Part shown: one piece after another, positions 1-8,925 of the stretch
Numbering within the stretch: the first letter of the stretch is position 1
Layout: every line of letters begins with the position of its first letter
Origin: Rhizobium sp. BK376
GTDB lineage: Bacteria > Pseudomonadota > Alphaproteobacteria > Rhizobiales > Rhizobiaceae
Assembly: GCF_004341625.1 (NCBI RefSeq)
Contig: NZ_SLZG01000013.1
Location: forward strand, 124,001-188,000
Length of the DNA stretch: 64,000 bases
Reading direction: 5' to 3'
Translations under genes and position numbers: made by a program
The notes under the pieces: generated by a model
The model's database searches: none
Told to the model about the DNA's origin: nothing
Seen by the model: only the letters and a program-made list of their open reading frames with translations

Positions 1-1280
1 GGACTGAGGAACCGCATGCCGGGTGAAAGCGCGCGCAGCTGGCCCGCGATCCACATGGAGGAATAGCTGGCGTCAGCAACGACGGTGGTGTCAGTGGAAA
101 GCTGCAGCTGCAGTTCCCGCATGACCCGTTCGGGCCGAATCGGGCTGCTATCCGAGCGGCTGACCTCGGCACGGTCGACGTCGAATTTCGACCAGCAGTC
201 GGCGATCCGTGTTTCAAGAGCGCGCCGCGCGTTTCGCCGAAGCGTCAGGTCTTGTGCGGACAGCGCGACGCGCAACGCATCGATCGTCTCTGCGGCGTCT
301 CCGGCCAGCCTGACCGCCTCATAGGTCCGACCGATCTCCTCGGGGTCAACGTCGATGTGGATGACGGTCGCCGACGGATCGATCTGCCGCCAGCTGTCGG
401 TACCGTTTTGGTTGGTCCTGGTGCCGACGAGAAGCACAACGTCCGCCTCCTGCACGAGCGGCAGCGTGTGGCGACCAAGCGAGCGCGGACCGACCAGGGC
501 ACCGAGGACGCCGGCCGACAAGGGATGGTGCTCGTCAACCGCCCCCTTTCCCATGTTGGTGGTCAGCACGGGAAGTGACGCCTCGTCCTGCAGCCGTGCG
601 AGCGCATTGGCCGCGCCGCTCGAATGAACCCCGCCACCGGCGAGGATGACAGGGGCACGTGCGGCGGCGAGTGCGCCGGCCGCCCGGACGATCTCGCTTT
701 GCGCGGGGCGGACTCGATCAAGCGGCCAGGACCCGAGGTTGACCGATCGCCGCCGCGGCGCGTAGTCGACGGTCTCTCTCAGGAGGTCGGCCGGAAGCAG
801 GAGCACGGCCGGGCCGGGGCGGCCGGTAACCGCCGCGGTGAAGGCGGCATCGACATAGTCGTCGATGCGCGCGGCGACGACGACCTTGCGGACCCATTTG
901 GCGCAGGCCTGGAACAGCGTGAGGTGGTCGAGCTCCTGAAAGGCATTGCGGTCGGCCTGATCGCGTTCGACCTCCTGGACCAACGCGACGATCGGAATGG
1001 AGGCTTTCAGGGCCTCGGCCAGCGGCGGGACCAGCAGCGTCGCAGCCGGGCCGTTCTGGGCGGCGACGACGCCGACCTTGCCGGATCGACGCGCATACCC
1101 GTCGGCCATGACGCCACCCATGTTCTCCTGCCGATAGGCGATCTGACGGATTCCGATGGCTTCTGCGGCCAGGATCACCGCAGAGGGGAGGCTTTGACCG
1201 AAGATCATTGAGACGCCGTGGCGTCTCAGCGCCAGAGCGATCCGTTCCGCAACGGTCTGGGGTTCGAGAGCGGTTGTCAT
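1..1280 (-). CDS. Acetolactate-synthase-like TPP-dependent enzyme (3' end outside window)
   Basis: The minus strand is open from an ATG at 1280 to the window edge, giving about 426 residues of a thiamine-diphosphate enzyme of the acetolactate synthase/benzoylformate decarboxylase superfamily. The N-terminal PYR domain is visible, with AYRQENMGG holding the probable catalytic glutamate (E52) and AAQNGPAATLL after it. A central Rossmann-like domain follows (PVILAGGGVHSSG, VLLVGTRTNQNGTD, IHIDVDPEEIGR). The PP domain with the GDG cofactor motif lies beyond the window. The start overlaps the stop of the upstream aminotransferase gene (ATGA), so the two are translationally coupled. The substrate is unknown. 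The neighbours (aminomutase-like enzyme, GntR regulator, ABC importer) suggest catabolism of an imported amine or amino acid rather than branched-chain amino acid biosynthesis. Confidence 0.85.
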   Translation of the reverse strand, partial: MTTALEPQTVAERIALALRRHGVSMIFGQSLPSAVILAAEAIGIRQIAYRQENMGGVMADGYARRSGKVGVVAAQNGPAATLLVPPLAEALKASIPIVALVQEVERDQADRNAFQELDHLTLFQACAKWVRKVVVAARIDDYVDAAFTAAVTGRPGPAVLLLPADLLRETVDYAPRRRSVNLGSWPLDRVRPAQSEIVRAAGALAAARAPVILAGGGVHSSGAANALARLQDEASLPVLTTNMGKGAVDEHHPLSAGVLGALVGPRSLGRHTLPLVQEADVVLLVGTRTNQNGTDSWRQIDPSATVIHIDVDPEEIGRTYEAVRLAGDAAETIDALRVALSAQDLTLRRNARRALETRIADCWSKFDVDRAEVSRSDSSPIRPERVMRELQLQLSTDTTVVADASYSSMWIAGQLRALSPGMRFLS

Positions 1281-2638
1281 TGGGCAGCCTCCAGGCCGTG
1301 TACGAAGGGAGAGGAGAGAAATGTCGCGAAGGTGTTGACGATCGTATCGGCGTCGGATGCGGTCATTGCCGTCGACAGGCAGGCAGCCGCGCCGTTCGGC
1401 AACAGTATGCCATTCTGCAGAAAATGATCGCAGAGCGCCTTGCTAACCGCGCTCTCGGCGCCGTTGGGATAGCCGCTGCGGAAATCGACGGGTTCGGTCT
1501 TCTTGGGATGAATGCGAAAGAGCGAGGCAGCGCCCGTGACGCTGAAGGATGCGCCGGTGCGATCGATCTCTTCCCGGAGGCTTGCGCGGATCGCCTCGCC
1601 GAAGGCGTCCAGTGCCTCGAACGCCTCCTCGGTCATGGCCTCCATGGCGATCCGCCCGGCTACCATGGAAACCGGGTTGGCCGAAAATGTGCCGCCCTGC
1701 GGCAGCAGCGGCCGGCCCTTGTCGTTGGCAAAGACCGTCATGACATCCCTGCTGCCGCCAATGGCGCCGACCGGAAAACCACCGCCGATGATCTTTCCGC
1801 AGGCGATCAGATCCGGATGGAGGCCGTAGCGCGCCGATGCGCCCCGATAGGATTGGCGCAGATTGAGGACCTCGTCGGCAACCACCAGGAGCCCATGTTG
1901 TCGGGCGAGTGACTGAACGGCTGCCATGAAATCGGGCCGCGGCGCGAGCAACCCGGCGCGACTTGGCATCGGATCGATCAGAATGCACGCCGTGCGATGT
2001 CCGACCTCGTCCAGGAGCCGGGTGAGCCCGGCAATGTCGTTGAAGCGCGTGACGGCCACGTCGCTGATCACGGAAGATGGCATGCCGTGATAGGCGGCGA
2101 CCGTCACGGGTTTTGATTCGGGACCCCAGCTGACGGGAGAACCGGACTGGCCTGCCTCGGCCCAGTCGTAGGCGCCGTGATAGGCCCCTTCGATGCGCAC
2201 GACGCCGGGCCGGCCGGTATAGGCTCTGGCAGCCTTGATGGCGAACATGACAGCCTCGGTGCCGCTGTTGACAAAGCGCACGTGTTCGAGTGCCGGAATA
2301 CGCTCGATCAGCAGTTCCGCAAGCGCGATCTCATGTTCGGTCGGATTGGAAAAGCAGGTGCCGCGGTGCAGAAGATCACCGACGGCATCCGCGACCGGCA
2401 GGAAGCCGTGGCCGTGGATGAGGGTGGTGAAGTTATTGTTGAGATCGAGAAAGCGGTTGCCGTCGACGTCGATGACATGGGCGCCCTCCCCGCGTGCGAT
2501 GTAGAGCGGTGTCGGTTCACGGTCGACGGTGACCCGGGTCACGCCGGCTGGAAACACCCTGCGACCGCGATTGTAGAAATGGCTAGACCGGAAATGCGAA
2601 GGGGGCCGCGCCATCGGCGTGTTCTGTCTCTGTTGCAT
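1277..2638 (-). CDS. Class III aminotransferase, glutamate-1-semialdehyde 2,1-aminomutase-like
   Basis: This 453-aa PLP enzyme of fold type I has the class III pattern: NSGTEAVMFAIKAAR (about residues 124-138), GAYHGAYD, VVADEVLNLRQ (D255, E256) and CGKIIGGGFPVGAIGG with the Schiff-base lysine K282. The general layout is that of HemL-like enzymes. The catabolic setting argues that it is not HemL but an aminotransferase or aminomutase for the imported substrate. An upstream in-frame extension to 2719 exists, but ATG 2638 is preceded by a strong GGAGGA site, so I choose that start. The stop overlaps the start of the TPP enzyme. Two copies of the proposed GntR operator (2680-2689 and 2709-2718) lie 42-80 bases upstream of the start. 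Confidence 0.85.
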   Translation of the reverse strand: MQQRQNTPMARPPSHFRSSHFYNRGRRVFPAGVTRVTVDREPTPLYIARGEGAHVIDVDGNRFLDLNNNFTTLIHGHGFLPVADAVGDLLHRGTCFSNPTEHEIALAELLIERIPALEHVRFVNSGTEAVMFAIKAARAYTGRPGVVRIEGAYHGAYDWAEAGQSGSPVSWGPESKPVTVAAYHGMPSSVISDVAVTRFNDIAGLTRLLDEVGHRTACILIDPMPSRAGLLAPRPDFMAAVQSLARQHGLLVVADEVLNLRQSYRGASARYGLHPDLIACGKIIGGGFPVGAIGGSRDVMTVFANDKGRPLLPQGGTFSANPVSMVAGRIAMEAMTEEAFEALDAFGEAIRASLREEIDRTGASFSVTGAASLFRIHPKKTEPVDFRSGYPNGAESAVSKALCDHFLQNGILLPNGAAACLSTAMTASDADTIVNTFATFLSSPFVHGLEAAQ

Positions 2639-2679
2639 CGTCTCCTCCAGGATGCACCATGCATCCGAACGTTGATATT

Positions 2680-2718
2680 TGTTACAACAAAAATCACAAT
2701 GATGACGACGTTGCAACA
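2680..2718 (-). promoter_or_regulatory. Paired GntR-type operators upstream of the aminotransferase
   Basis: TGTTGTAACA (reading the minus strand at 2680-2689) and TGTTGCAACG (2709-2718) lie 29 bases apart, both preceded on that strand by a T run. They match the perfect palindrome at 3471-3480 and the copy at 9740-9749. The GntR gene ends immediately downstream (2726), so the most likely reading is control of the aminotransferase and TPP-enzyme operon by that regulator. Binding is inferred, not shown. Confidence 0.6.
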
Positions 2719-2725
2719 AAAAATT

Positions 2726-3436
2726 TCAACTTCCGGGAATGGCGCCGCCGGGATAGCGCAAAAGCGCGGCCTTCTTCAGGCGGCGAAAGCCGTCGCGAAT
2801 GTCGTTTTCGACGGCAGCCCTCAGCGAATCCGCATCGCGTTCGACCAGTGCTTCGATGGCCATCATGTGATTGTGGACGCCGTAGCGCTGTTCGGCGAAC
2901 TCGGGATAGAGATCGTGAAACGAGGATCCGACCCGGAGCCAGAGGTTTTCAATGACCGCCAGGAGATGCGGCATGGCGCAGAGCCGATAGATGGTGAAAT
3001 GGAACTCCTTGTTGTCATAAAGCGCATCGGCGTAGCGCTTCTCGTCGAGGGAAAGCGATATTTTATCCTGCAGAAATAAAAGCTTGGAGATCGTCACGTC
3101 CGTGACTGTCCGGCACCCGCGCGCAGAAGCCAGCCCCTCCAGCGCCAGACGCATCTGGGTGATCTCGTAAAGGGCCTCCAGGGTCAGAAAGGGCACGATG
3201 ACGGTTTTCGGACCCGCCATGACAAGTGCTCCCTCCACCACCAGGCGATTGATCGCCTCGCGCGCCGGCGTCGATCCCACCGAGTGGACCTCAGCCACGG
3301 TGCGGATGGGAAGCTTCGTACCCGGCTTGAAGGCACCGCGGGCCAGCTGATCGCGCAGCGCCTCATAAGCAAAATCACTTAGCCGCCCCGCGAATTCTTC
3401 GCGTTTCGCCTCACTCTTGGTTGTATCTTCATTCAT
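2726..3436 (-). CDS. GntR-family (FCD subgroup) transcriptional regulator
   Basis: A 236-aa protein with an N-terminal winged helix (about residues 15-80; DFAYEALRDQLARGAFKPGTKLPIRTVAEVHSVGSTPAREAINRLVVEGAL) and a C-terminal all-helical FCD effector domain (about 90-220; HFTIYRLCAMPHLLAVIENLW, HNHMMAIEALVERDADSLRAAVENDI). FCD regulators usually sense organic acids or amino acids and repress the adjacent catabolic operon. It is transcribed away from the ABC transporter genes, with a perfect TGTTGCAACA palindrome in the shared promoter region. Repeats of that site lie before the aminotransferase and before the response-regulator gene. Autoregulation and control of the whole cluster are inferences. 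Confidence 0.9.
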   Translation of the reverse strand: MNEDTTKSEAKREEFAGRLSDFAYEALRDQLARGAFKPGTKLPIRTVAEVHSVGSTPAREAINRLVVEGALVMAGPKTVIVPFLTLEALYEITQMRLALEGLASARGCRTVTDVTISKLLFLQDKISLSLDEKRYADALYDNKEFHFTIYRLCAMPHLLAVIENLWLRVGSSFHDLYPEFAEQRYGVHNHMMAIEALVERDADSLRAAVENDIRDGFRRLKKAALLRYPGGAIPGS

Positions 3437-3470
3437 ATTTCAGCCCCCGGCATTGACAGATGTCATTTTT

Positions 3471-3480
3471 TGTTGCAACA
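3471..3480. promoter_or_regulatory. Palindromic operator TGTTGCAACA between gntR and the ABC operon
   Basis: A perfect 10-bp palindrome preceded by a T run lies 35 bases upstream of the gntR-type start and about 150 bases upstream of the transporter ATPase. The same motif recurs at 2680, 2709 and 9740. The position fits an operator serving both divergent units. The 5' leader between 3480 and 3632 contains no other feature I recognise. Confidence 0.65.
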
Positions 3481-3631
3481 AAACGAACATTGTGAACATT
3501 ATCCGTTTCAATGTGACAGCATAACGCGATTGAGAGCAATCGCAACGACACCCCATCCGGCGTCCCCGGATTGCGGCAGCACGCCTGCGCACGGGTTCGA
3601 GAAAACATGGCGATCAAGGGAGGAAAGAAAT

Positions 3632-4729
3632 TTGATCGGTGCCCCTGTAAGAATAGACGGTGCATATAAGCACTTCGGCGCCTATTGCGCCGTCCGCGAC
3701 GTCTCGATCGACATTTTAGCAGGAGAGTTCCTGTCCATTCTCGGTCCGTCAGGCTCGGGCAAGACGACGCTTCTGACGCTGATTGCCGGTTTCGATATGC
3801 CGAGTGCAGGCCGTATCGTCATCGGTGAGCGCGACGTCACCGCGCTTGCCCCGAACGAACGGGATATCGGCATGGTGTTCCAGCGCTATGCGCTGTTTCC
3901 GCATATGACGATCGCCGACAATATCGCCTTTCCGCTAAAGATGAGGGATGTGGGCACGGCCGAGCGCAAGGAGCGGGTTGCCGCCGCCCTTGACCTGGTG
4001 CAACTCGGTGCGTTCTCGGCCCGCTATCCGCACCAGCTCTCCGGCGGCCAGCAACAACGGGTCGCCGTCGCCCGGGCGATCGTCTTCGAACCGCCGGTCC
4101 TCCTGATGGACGAGCCGCTCGGCGCGCTCGACAAGAAGCTGCGCGAGAGCATGCAGTTCGAGATCAAGCAATTGCAGCAGCGGCTGGGTGCGACGGTCAT
4201 TTACGTCACCCATGATCAGGAGGAAGCCTTGACGATGTCGGATCGCGTCGCCGTCATGGCCGGCGGCCAACTCGTGCAGCTTGGAAGCCCCGCGGATCTC
4301 TACAGTCGGCCGCAGACAGCCTTCGTCGCCGATTTCGTCGGACGCATGAGCTTTGCCAAGGCGGTCTATCTCGGCCGGGCTCAGGGGATGCACGCGCTTC
4401 GGCTCTCGGAAACCGTCGTCGTCGAGGCGACCGGGCTCGATCCGGCAATCAGGCCGGGGGCTGCCGTCACGCTCGCCATGCGACCAGAGCACCTATCACT
4501 GGCGCCGCGCGCCGCTGGCGGCAACAACACGATACCCGGCACGCTGGAGGCGACCGTATTTGCCGGAGCCTTCGATCTTCATCTGGTGCGGGCGGATGCT
4601 GCGGATCGGCCGCTCATCCAGGTCCAGACACCCGTCGGATCGACGGCGGGCACGCTGCGCCCGGGCGCGGCGGTCGACATCGTCACCATCCGTGATGCGC
4701 TGCATGTGTTTGCAGACGAGGTGGTGTGA
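3632..4729 (+). CDS. Polyamine-type ABC transporter ATP-binding protein (PotA-like)
   Basis: This nucleotide-binding subunit of an importer has Walker A GPSGSGKT (about residues 38-45), the Q-loop region GMVFQRYALFPH, signature LSGGQQQRVAVARA, Walker B LLMDEP, switch VTHDQEEA and a C-terminal TOBE-like region. Its length, 365 aa, is normal for PotA/UgpC-type ATPases. The frame is open back to 3470, but the upstream residues do not resemble the family. TTG 3632 is preceded by GGGAGGAAAG at good spacing, so I choose it. It is the first gene of a four-gene transporter operon: the stop overlaps the next start, and the two permeases and a periplasmic protein follow. Confidence 0.9.
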   Translation: MIGAPVRIDGAYKHFGAYCAVRDVSIDILAGEFLSILGPSGSGKTTLLTLIAGFDMPSAGRIVIGERDVTALAPNERDIGMVFQRYALFPHMTIADNIAFPLKMRDVGTAERKERVAAALDLVQLGAFSARYPHQLSGGQQQRVAVARAIVFEPPVLLMDEPLGALDKKLRESMQFEIKQLQQRLGATVIYVTHDQEEALTMSDRVAVMAGGQLVQLGSPADLYSRPQTAFVADFVGRMSFAKAVYLGRAQGMHALRLSETVVVEATGLDPAIRPGAAVTLAMRPEHLSLAPRAAGGNNTIPGTLEATVFAGAFDLHLVRADAADRPLIQVQTPVGSTAGTLRPGAAVDIVTIRDALHVFADEVV

Positions 4730-5628
4730 TCATGGTTGCGGTCACCCCACCATCCTTTCGCCGCGCCACGCGCACCGCAGCCACACCTGCCGGCCGCTAC
4801 GGACCGCGCGCCTGCCTCATGCTGCTCGCCCCGCTGGCGGTGCTGTTGTCGATCGGCTTTGTCTATCCGATCATCCGGTTGGTGCTGATCAGTCTCGGCG
4901 ACGGCCCTGCCGGCCTTGGCCAGTATCGCCGGATCTTCGCAGCCGGCCTCTACCTCGAGGTGCTGTGGCGGACGATCACCATGGCCGGTCTGGTGACGCT
5001 TATGTGCCTGATGCTCGGATATCCGGTGGCCTGGGCCGCCGCCAGGGCGCGGGGCCGGCTTTCGAGCCTGATTATGGCGGCAATTTTCATTCCGCTCTGG
5101 ACCTCGGTTCTTATTCGCTCCTACGCGTGGATCGTGCTTCTGCAGCGCAGCGGACTGGTCAACACCGTCCTTTTCGAATTCGGCCTGATCACGCAGCCAT
5201 TGAAGCTGCTTTACACCGATGGCGCGGTCGCTGCCGCGATGACGCATATCCTTTTGCCGTTCATGATCCTGCCGATCGCAAACAACCTGCGCACCATCCC
5301 GGACGATTACGGCCGTGCTGCCTCGAGCCTGGGGGCCGGCCGGACGACCACCTTCATACGCGTGATCCTGCCACTATCGCTGCCTGGGGTCTTTGCCGGC
5401 TCCGTCATGTGCTTCATCCTGGCGATCGGCTTCTACATCACACCCGCGCTCGTCGGCGGCCCCGAGGCGATGACGATGTCAACGCTGATCGGACAACAGA
5501 CCACGGTCGCACTCGACTGGCCGTTTGCCGCGGCGCTGTCCACCGTCCTCCTCGTCGTCACGCTGCTCTTCGTCATCGTGTTCCGACGCGCACTTTCCCT
5601 CAGCAAAGGAACAAGCAGTGTCGTCTGA
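4726..5628 (+). CDS. ABC transporter permease (PotB-like)
   Basis: A 300-aa membrane protein with about six transmembrane segments and the binding-protein-dependent transport signature (YGRAASSLGAGRTTTFIRVILPLSLPGVFAG, the EAA loop that contacts the ATPase). The first segment is near residues 28-50 and the last near 270-292. The start is GTG 4726, overlapping the ATPase stop (GTGA); ATG 4732 is an alternative. Together with the next gene it forms the heterodimeric inner-membrane channel of a putrescine/spermidine/opine-type importer. The true substrate cannot be read from sequence. Confidence 0.88.
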   Translation: MIMVAVTPPSFRRATRTAATPAGRYGPRACLMLLAPLAVLLSIGFVYPIIRLVLISLGDGPAGLGQYRRIFAAGLYLEVLWRTITMAGLVTLMCLMLGYPVAWAAARARGRLSSLIMAAIFIPLWTSVLIRSYAWIVLLQRSGLVNTVLFEFGLITQPLKLLYTDGAVAAAMTHILLPFMILPIANNLRTIPDDYGRAASSLGAGRTTTFIRVILPLSLPGVFAGSVMCFILAIGFYITPALVGGPEAMTMSTLIGQQTTVALDWPFAAALSTVLLVVTLLFVIVFRRALSLSKGTSSVV

Positions 5629-6457
5629 TGTTTTTTTGGCACGTACCGTGCTGGTTCACCGGGGCCGCCCAATGCGGCGCGCCGTCTTTCGACTTGCAGC
5701 AGGCCTTGCGGTCGGCGCGGTGCTGTTCTTTCTTCTGCTGCCGACTTTGCTTGTCATACCGATGTCGCTGAGCAGCACCGACTATATCCGGCTGCCGCCC
5801 GCCGGACTGACGCTGCGCTGGTATGCGGCATACATTGCCGATCCGGACTGGCGGGCCGCAACGCTCTTCAGCCTGGAGATCGCCAGCGCGACGACGATCG
5901 CAGCCACGCTGATCGGAACACTGGCCTCGCTTGCGGTCGTCCGTGGCACTTTGCCAGGACGCGGCACGCTCCAGGCCCTGGCAATGGCGCCGATGATCGT
6001 TCCACATATCGTGTTCGGCGTTGCGCTTTATCTCGTATTCGCGCCGATCGGGCTCACGGGCAATTTTGCCGGTTTCGTGGTCGCACATTCGGTGCTCTCC
6101 ATTCCCTATGTGGTGATCACCGTTACAGCCGCACTCGAACGTTTCGATCCGTCGCTCGAGCTTGCCGCGCTCAGTTGCGGCGCCACCCGCACAAGGGCGC
6201 TCTTTGCCGTGGTCGTGCCGAATATCATGCCGTCGCTCGCCGCGGCGGCGATCTTTGCGTTTCTTGCCTCGTTCGACGAGGCGACCGTTGCCTTTTTCAT
6301 CTCTGACGCCGGCGGCAAGACGATCAGCCGTAAGGTGTTCGAGGACATCGACTTCAACCTCACTCCCATCATCGCCGCGGTCTCGACTCTCATGGTCGCC
6401 GTCTCGCTGCTGTTGATGGGATCGGTCGAACTCCTGAAGCGCCGCCGGGAGGATTAG
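5618..6457 (+). CDS. ABC transporter permease (PotC-like)
   Basis: The second permease, 279 aa, has about six hydrophobic segments and an EAA-type loop (LELAALSCGATRTRALFAVVVPNIMPSLAAAAIFAFLASFDEATVAFFIS). The DEATVA ending of that loop is characteristic of PotC/YdcV-like proteins. I choose GTG 5618, which overlaps the 3' end of the previous gene and has AAAGGA upstream. The frame continues further 5', but that part is a shadow of the PotB-like gene. It is followed after 29 bases by the solute-binding protein gene. Confidence 0.85.
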   Translation: MSSDVFLARTVLVHRGRPMRRAVFRLAAGLAVGAVLFFLLLPTLLVIPMSLSSTDYIRLPPAGLTLRWYAAYIADPDWRAATLFSLEIASATTIAATLIGTLASLAVVRGTLPGRGTLQALAMAPMIVPHIVFGVALYLVFAPIGLTGNFAGFVVAHSVLSIPYVVITVTAALERFDPSLELAALSCGATRTRALFAVVVPNIMPSLAAAAIFAFLASFDEATVAFFISDAGGKTISRKVFEDIDFNLTPIIAAVSTLMVAVSLLLMGSVELLKRRRED

Positions 6458-6486
6458 GCGGCCATTCTGACTAATGGAGAAACAAC

Positions 6487-7551
6487 ATGAACAGGTCCAT
6501 GATCTATATCCTGGCCGCGATGACGGCTGCGGTCGCGCTGACCGGCATTTCCCCCTCCCCGGCCCGCGCCGAGGAGCAGGTCGTCATCGCCACCACCGGC
6601 GGTGCCTATGACGAGGCGTTGCGCAAATACTGGTTCGATCCGTTCACCGCGAGCACCGGTATCAAGGTGGTCTCCGTCGCTGCGACCAATGCCGAGATGC
6701 GGGCGAAGGCCACCGCCATGGTGAAGACCGGCCACGTCACCTGGGATCTTTATCCGGATGGCGAGATCCAGGCGATATCGGAGGCCCACAAATCCACCTC
6801 GGAAGATCTTAGCGTGTTCTGCAGGCAGTTCGTCGGTCGTCCCGACCTGGTGGACGACGCCTGTGTCGGCGGCGGCGCCCGGTTGTTCTCGACGGCGACC
6901 CTGATGGTCTACAACACCGATGCATTGAAGGACGAGCAGCCGGTCAGCTTCGCCGACATGTGGGACACCAAGCGCTTCCCCGGTGGTCGCTCGTTTCCCA
7001 ATTTTGATGATCCGTGGCGCGTGATGGCGTCTGCGCTGCTTGCCGACGGGGTCACCCGGGACAAGCTCTTTCCTCTCGACATCGACCGCGCGCTCAGGAA
7101 GCTCGACGCGATCCGCGGCGACATTTCCGTCTGGTGGAAGAGCGGCGACCAGAGTGTTCAGGGTTTCCGCAACGCAGACTACACGATCGGCGAGATCTGG
7201 CTGACGCGTGCCAACGCGTTGAAGGCGGAGGGCCGGCCGATCGCCTGGTCCAACAAGGCCGCCTTCCTCGTGGGCGACCGACTGACAGTGATCAAGGGGG
7301 CGCCGGACAAAGAAAACGCGTTGAAGCTGATCGCATTCTGGCTGAATAGCCCCGAGGCGCAGGCCCGCGTCTGCGAGGTGCTTTTATGCACGCCGCCGAG
7401 CGGCAAGGCGATCGCTCTCATGTCGCCTGCCGCCCGCGCCGCACTTCCGAGCGAGGAGGATCTCCGCGACCATATCGTCATACCGGACGCGGCCTGGATC
7501 AACGCCAATGCCGACATGATGCTGGAACGCTGGAATGCCTGGATTCGCTGA
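6487..7551 (+). CDS. Periplasmic solute-binding protein (PotD/PotF-like)
   Basis: A 354-aa exported protein with a Sec signal peptide (about residues 1-28, hydrophobic ILAAMTAAVALTGI then SPARA). The mature part is of the extracellular solute-binding family 1/8 type (VVIATTGGAYDEALRKYWFDPFTASTGIKV...). VTWDLYPDGE and WSNKAAFLVGDRLTVIKGAPDKENALKLIAFWLNSPEAQ are typical of spermidine/putrescine-binding relatives. The start at 6487 has GGAGAAACAAC upstream. As the last gene of the transporter operon it probably sets specificity. Convergent with the next gene, 11 bases away. Confidence 0.88.
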   Translation: MNRSMIYILAAMTAAVALTGISPSPARAEEQVVIATTGGAYDEALRKYWFDPFTASTGIKVVSVAATNAEMRAKATAMVKTGHVTWDLYPDGEIQAISEAHKSTSEDLSVFCRQFVGRPDLVDDACVGGGARLFSTATLMVYNTDALKDEQPVSFADMWDTKRFPGGRSFPNFDDPWRVMASALLADGVTRDKLFPLDIDRALRKLDAIRGDISVWWKSGDQSVQGFRNADYTIGEIWLTRANALKAEGRPIAWSNKAAFLVGDRLTVIKGAPDKENALKLIAFWLNSPEAQARVCEVLLCTPPSGKAIALMSPAARAALPSEEDLRDHIVIPDAAWINANADMMLERWNAWIR

Positions 7552-7562
7552 GACGATCGGGG

Positions 7563-8804
7563 CTAGCGCTCAAGAGCACCATTGATCGCGGCAGCAAGGG
7601 CGCGGATCTGATCGAACGTATGGTCGGCGGTCGGACAGATGCGCAGGCCGGCTCTTCCCGATGCCACGGTCGGGAAGAAGATCGCTGAAACATAGCTGCC
7701 GGCGTCCAGAACAAGTCTGGCGGCCCCGATGGCCGCCAGCTCATCACCGATGACGACAGTCCGGATCGGCAATGGCGAACCCGCTTGCGCAGTCGGGACG
7801 AGTTCGTCAAAGAGCGCGACATTCTGCGCCAGGCGGGCCTGCCGCGCGCCAAGTTCGTCGGTGCGATGCAGGGCCTGCGACGCCAATGCCGCGCCGATCG
7901 CGGCGACATTGATCGACGCCGAGAACGCATGTGCCAGGCCGAACCGGCGGAAGAGCTCCTCCTGGGTCGGCGACCCGAGCATCAACATTCCGCCCGAGGC
8001 CCCGAAGCCCTTGCCGAGCGAAGCGGCAATGATCGTGCGATCGCCCAGCGAACCCCTGATCTGAGACCGCGTGAACCCCTCGCCGCGGTCGCCGACGATC
8101 GAGATTCCATGAGCGTCGTCGATGTAGAGAAACAGCCCGAAGCGCCGCTGCAGCTCCAGCAATTTTTGGACCGGCGCACTGCCGCCCATCGAGTAGACGC
8201 CGTCACAGATATAGGCGACGCAAGGATGCGTTTCGCAGATTTCCTCGAGTGCGGCGAGATCATTGTGAGCAATCGTACGCACGTCGGTTTCTTCGGCGAC
8301 AACGGGCTTGTTGAAGGCCAGCGTGGCATGCGCGAGGCGGTCGAAGACCATGACCGGCTTGACGCCCTCGGTGAGCGCGCCGGAAGCAATGAGCGGCAGG
8401 GCGCTCATGTTGGCGGCAAGGACCGTCGAAAAGGTCGTGACCCGCGCGTCAAACAGTTCGGACAAGGCATCCTCGAGCTCGCCGAGCGCCATGAAGTTCA
8501 ATCGCGTCCTGGCGCAAGACCAGTGCAGGCATCCGTAGCGCAGCATCAGGGCCATGCCGCCGGTGACGATGGCCGGGTGATTGTCGAGCCCGAGATAGCT
8601 GCAACGAACGAAATCGGCGATGGGCTGTGATGCACCGTCAGGCGACGGCAGTTCGACCAGACGTCCTCCGATCGGTTCCACATAGAGCGACATCAATCCG
8701 TTGAGATGCGCCGCGGCGAAATGCCCGGCCGAGGTCTGAATAAGGCTTGCTGTATTGCGGTGATGCCGCGGGGCCGTCTGGCCCGGATCGGTTTGGCTGC
8801 GCAT
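7563..8804 (-). CDS. Alpha-oxoamine-synthase-like PLP enzyme (KBL/ALAS/SPT family)
   Basis: A 413-aa fold-type-I PLP enzyme resembling 2-amino-3-ketobutyrate CoA ligase, 5-aminolevulinate synthase and serine palmitoyltransferase. Visible motifs are YICDGVYSMGG (about 198-208), YIDDAHGISIVGDRGEGF (D229, D230, H232) and IAASLGKGFGASGG with the Schiff-base lysine K265. The usual glycine-rich GSGGSR segment is replaced by LHWSCARTRLNFMALGELE, so acyl-CoA or substrate recognition may differ from the classical enzymes. ATG 8804 is chosen because GGGAGGATCGC precedes it. It lies downstream of, and in the same direction as, the orphan response-regulator gene. Its product probably belongs to the same imported-amine pathway, but the reaction is unknown. 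Confidence 0.8.
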   Translation of the reverse strand: MRSQTDPGQTAPRHHRNTASLIQTSAGHFAAAHLNGLMSLYVEPIGGRLVELPSPDGASQPIADFVRCSYLGLDNHPAIVTGGMALMLRYGCLHWSCARTRLNFMALGELEDALSELFDARVTTFSTVLAANMSALPLIASGALTEGVKPVMVFDRLAHATLAFNKPVVAEETDVRTIAHNDLAALEEICETHPCVAYICDGVYSMGGSAPVQKLLELQRRFGLFLYIDDAHGISIVGDRGEGFTRSQIRGSLGDRTIIAASLGKGFGASGGMLMLGSPTQEELFRRFGLAHAFSASINVAAIGAALASQALHRTDELGARQARLAQNVALFDELVPTAQAGSPLPIRTVVIGDELAAIGAARLVLDAGSYVSAIFFPTVASGRAGLRICPTADHTFDQIRALAAAINGALER

Positions 8805-8925
8805 GCGATCCTCCCGTCGTTGATCGATGCGCAAAGCCTAAAGGGGTATTCCCCGTTCATACAACCAGGCCAACTGGAAGAGTTCCCAAAGATTGTGTGA
8901 CGATGTGAAGCTTCGCGTGACGAGC

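Noticed and set aside
1277..2638. Assignment of the aminomutase-like gene as hemL
   Set aside because: The context is catabolic with an importer and GntR regulator, and the DEV segment deviates from HemL; tetrapyrrole synthesis in alphaproteobacteria uses ALA synthase.
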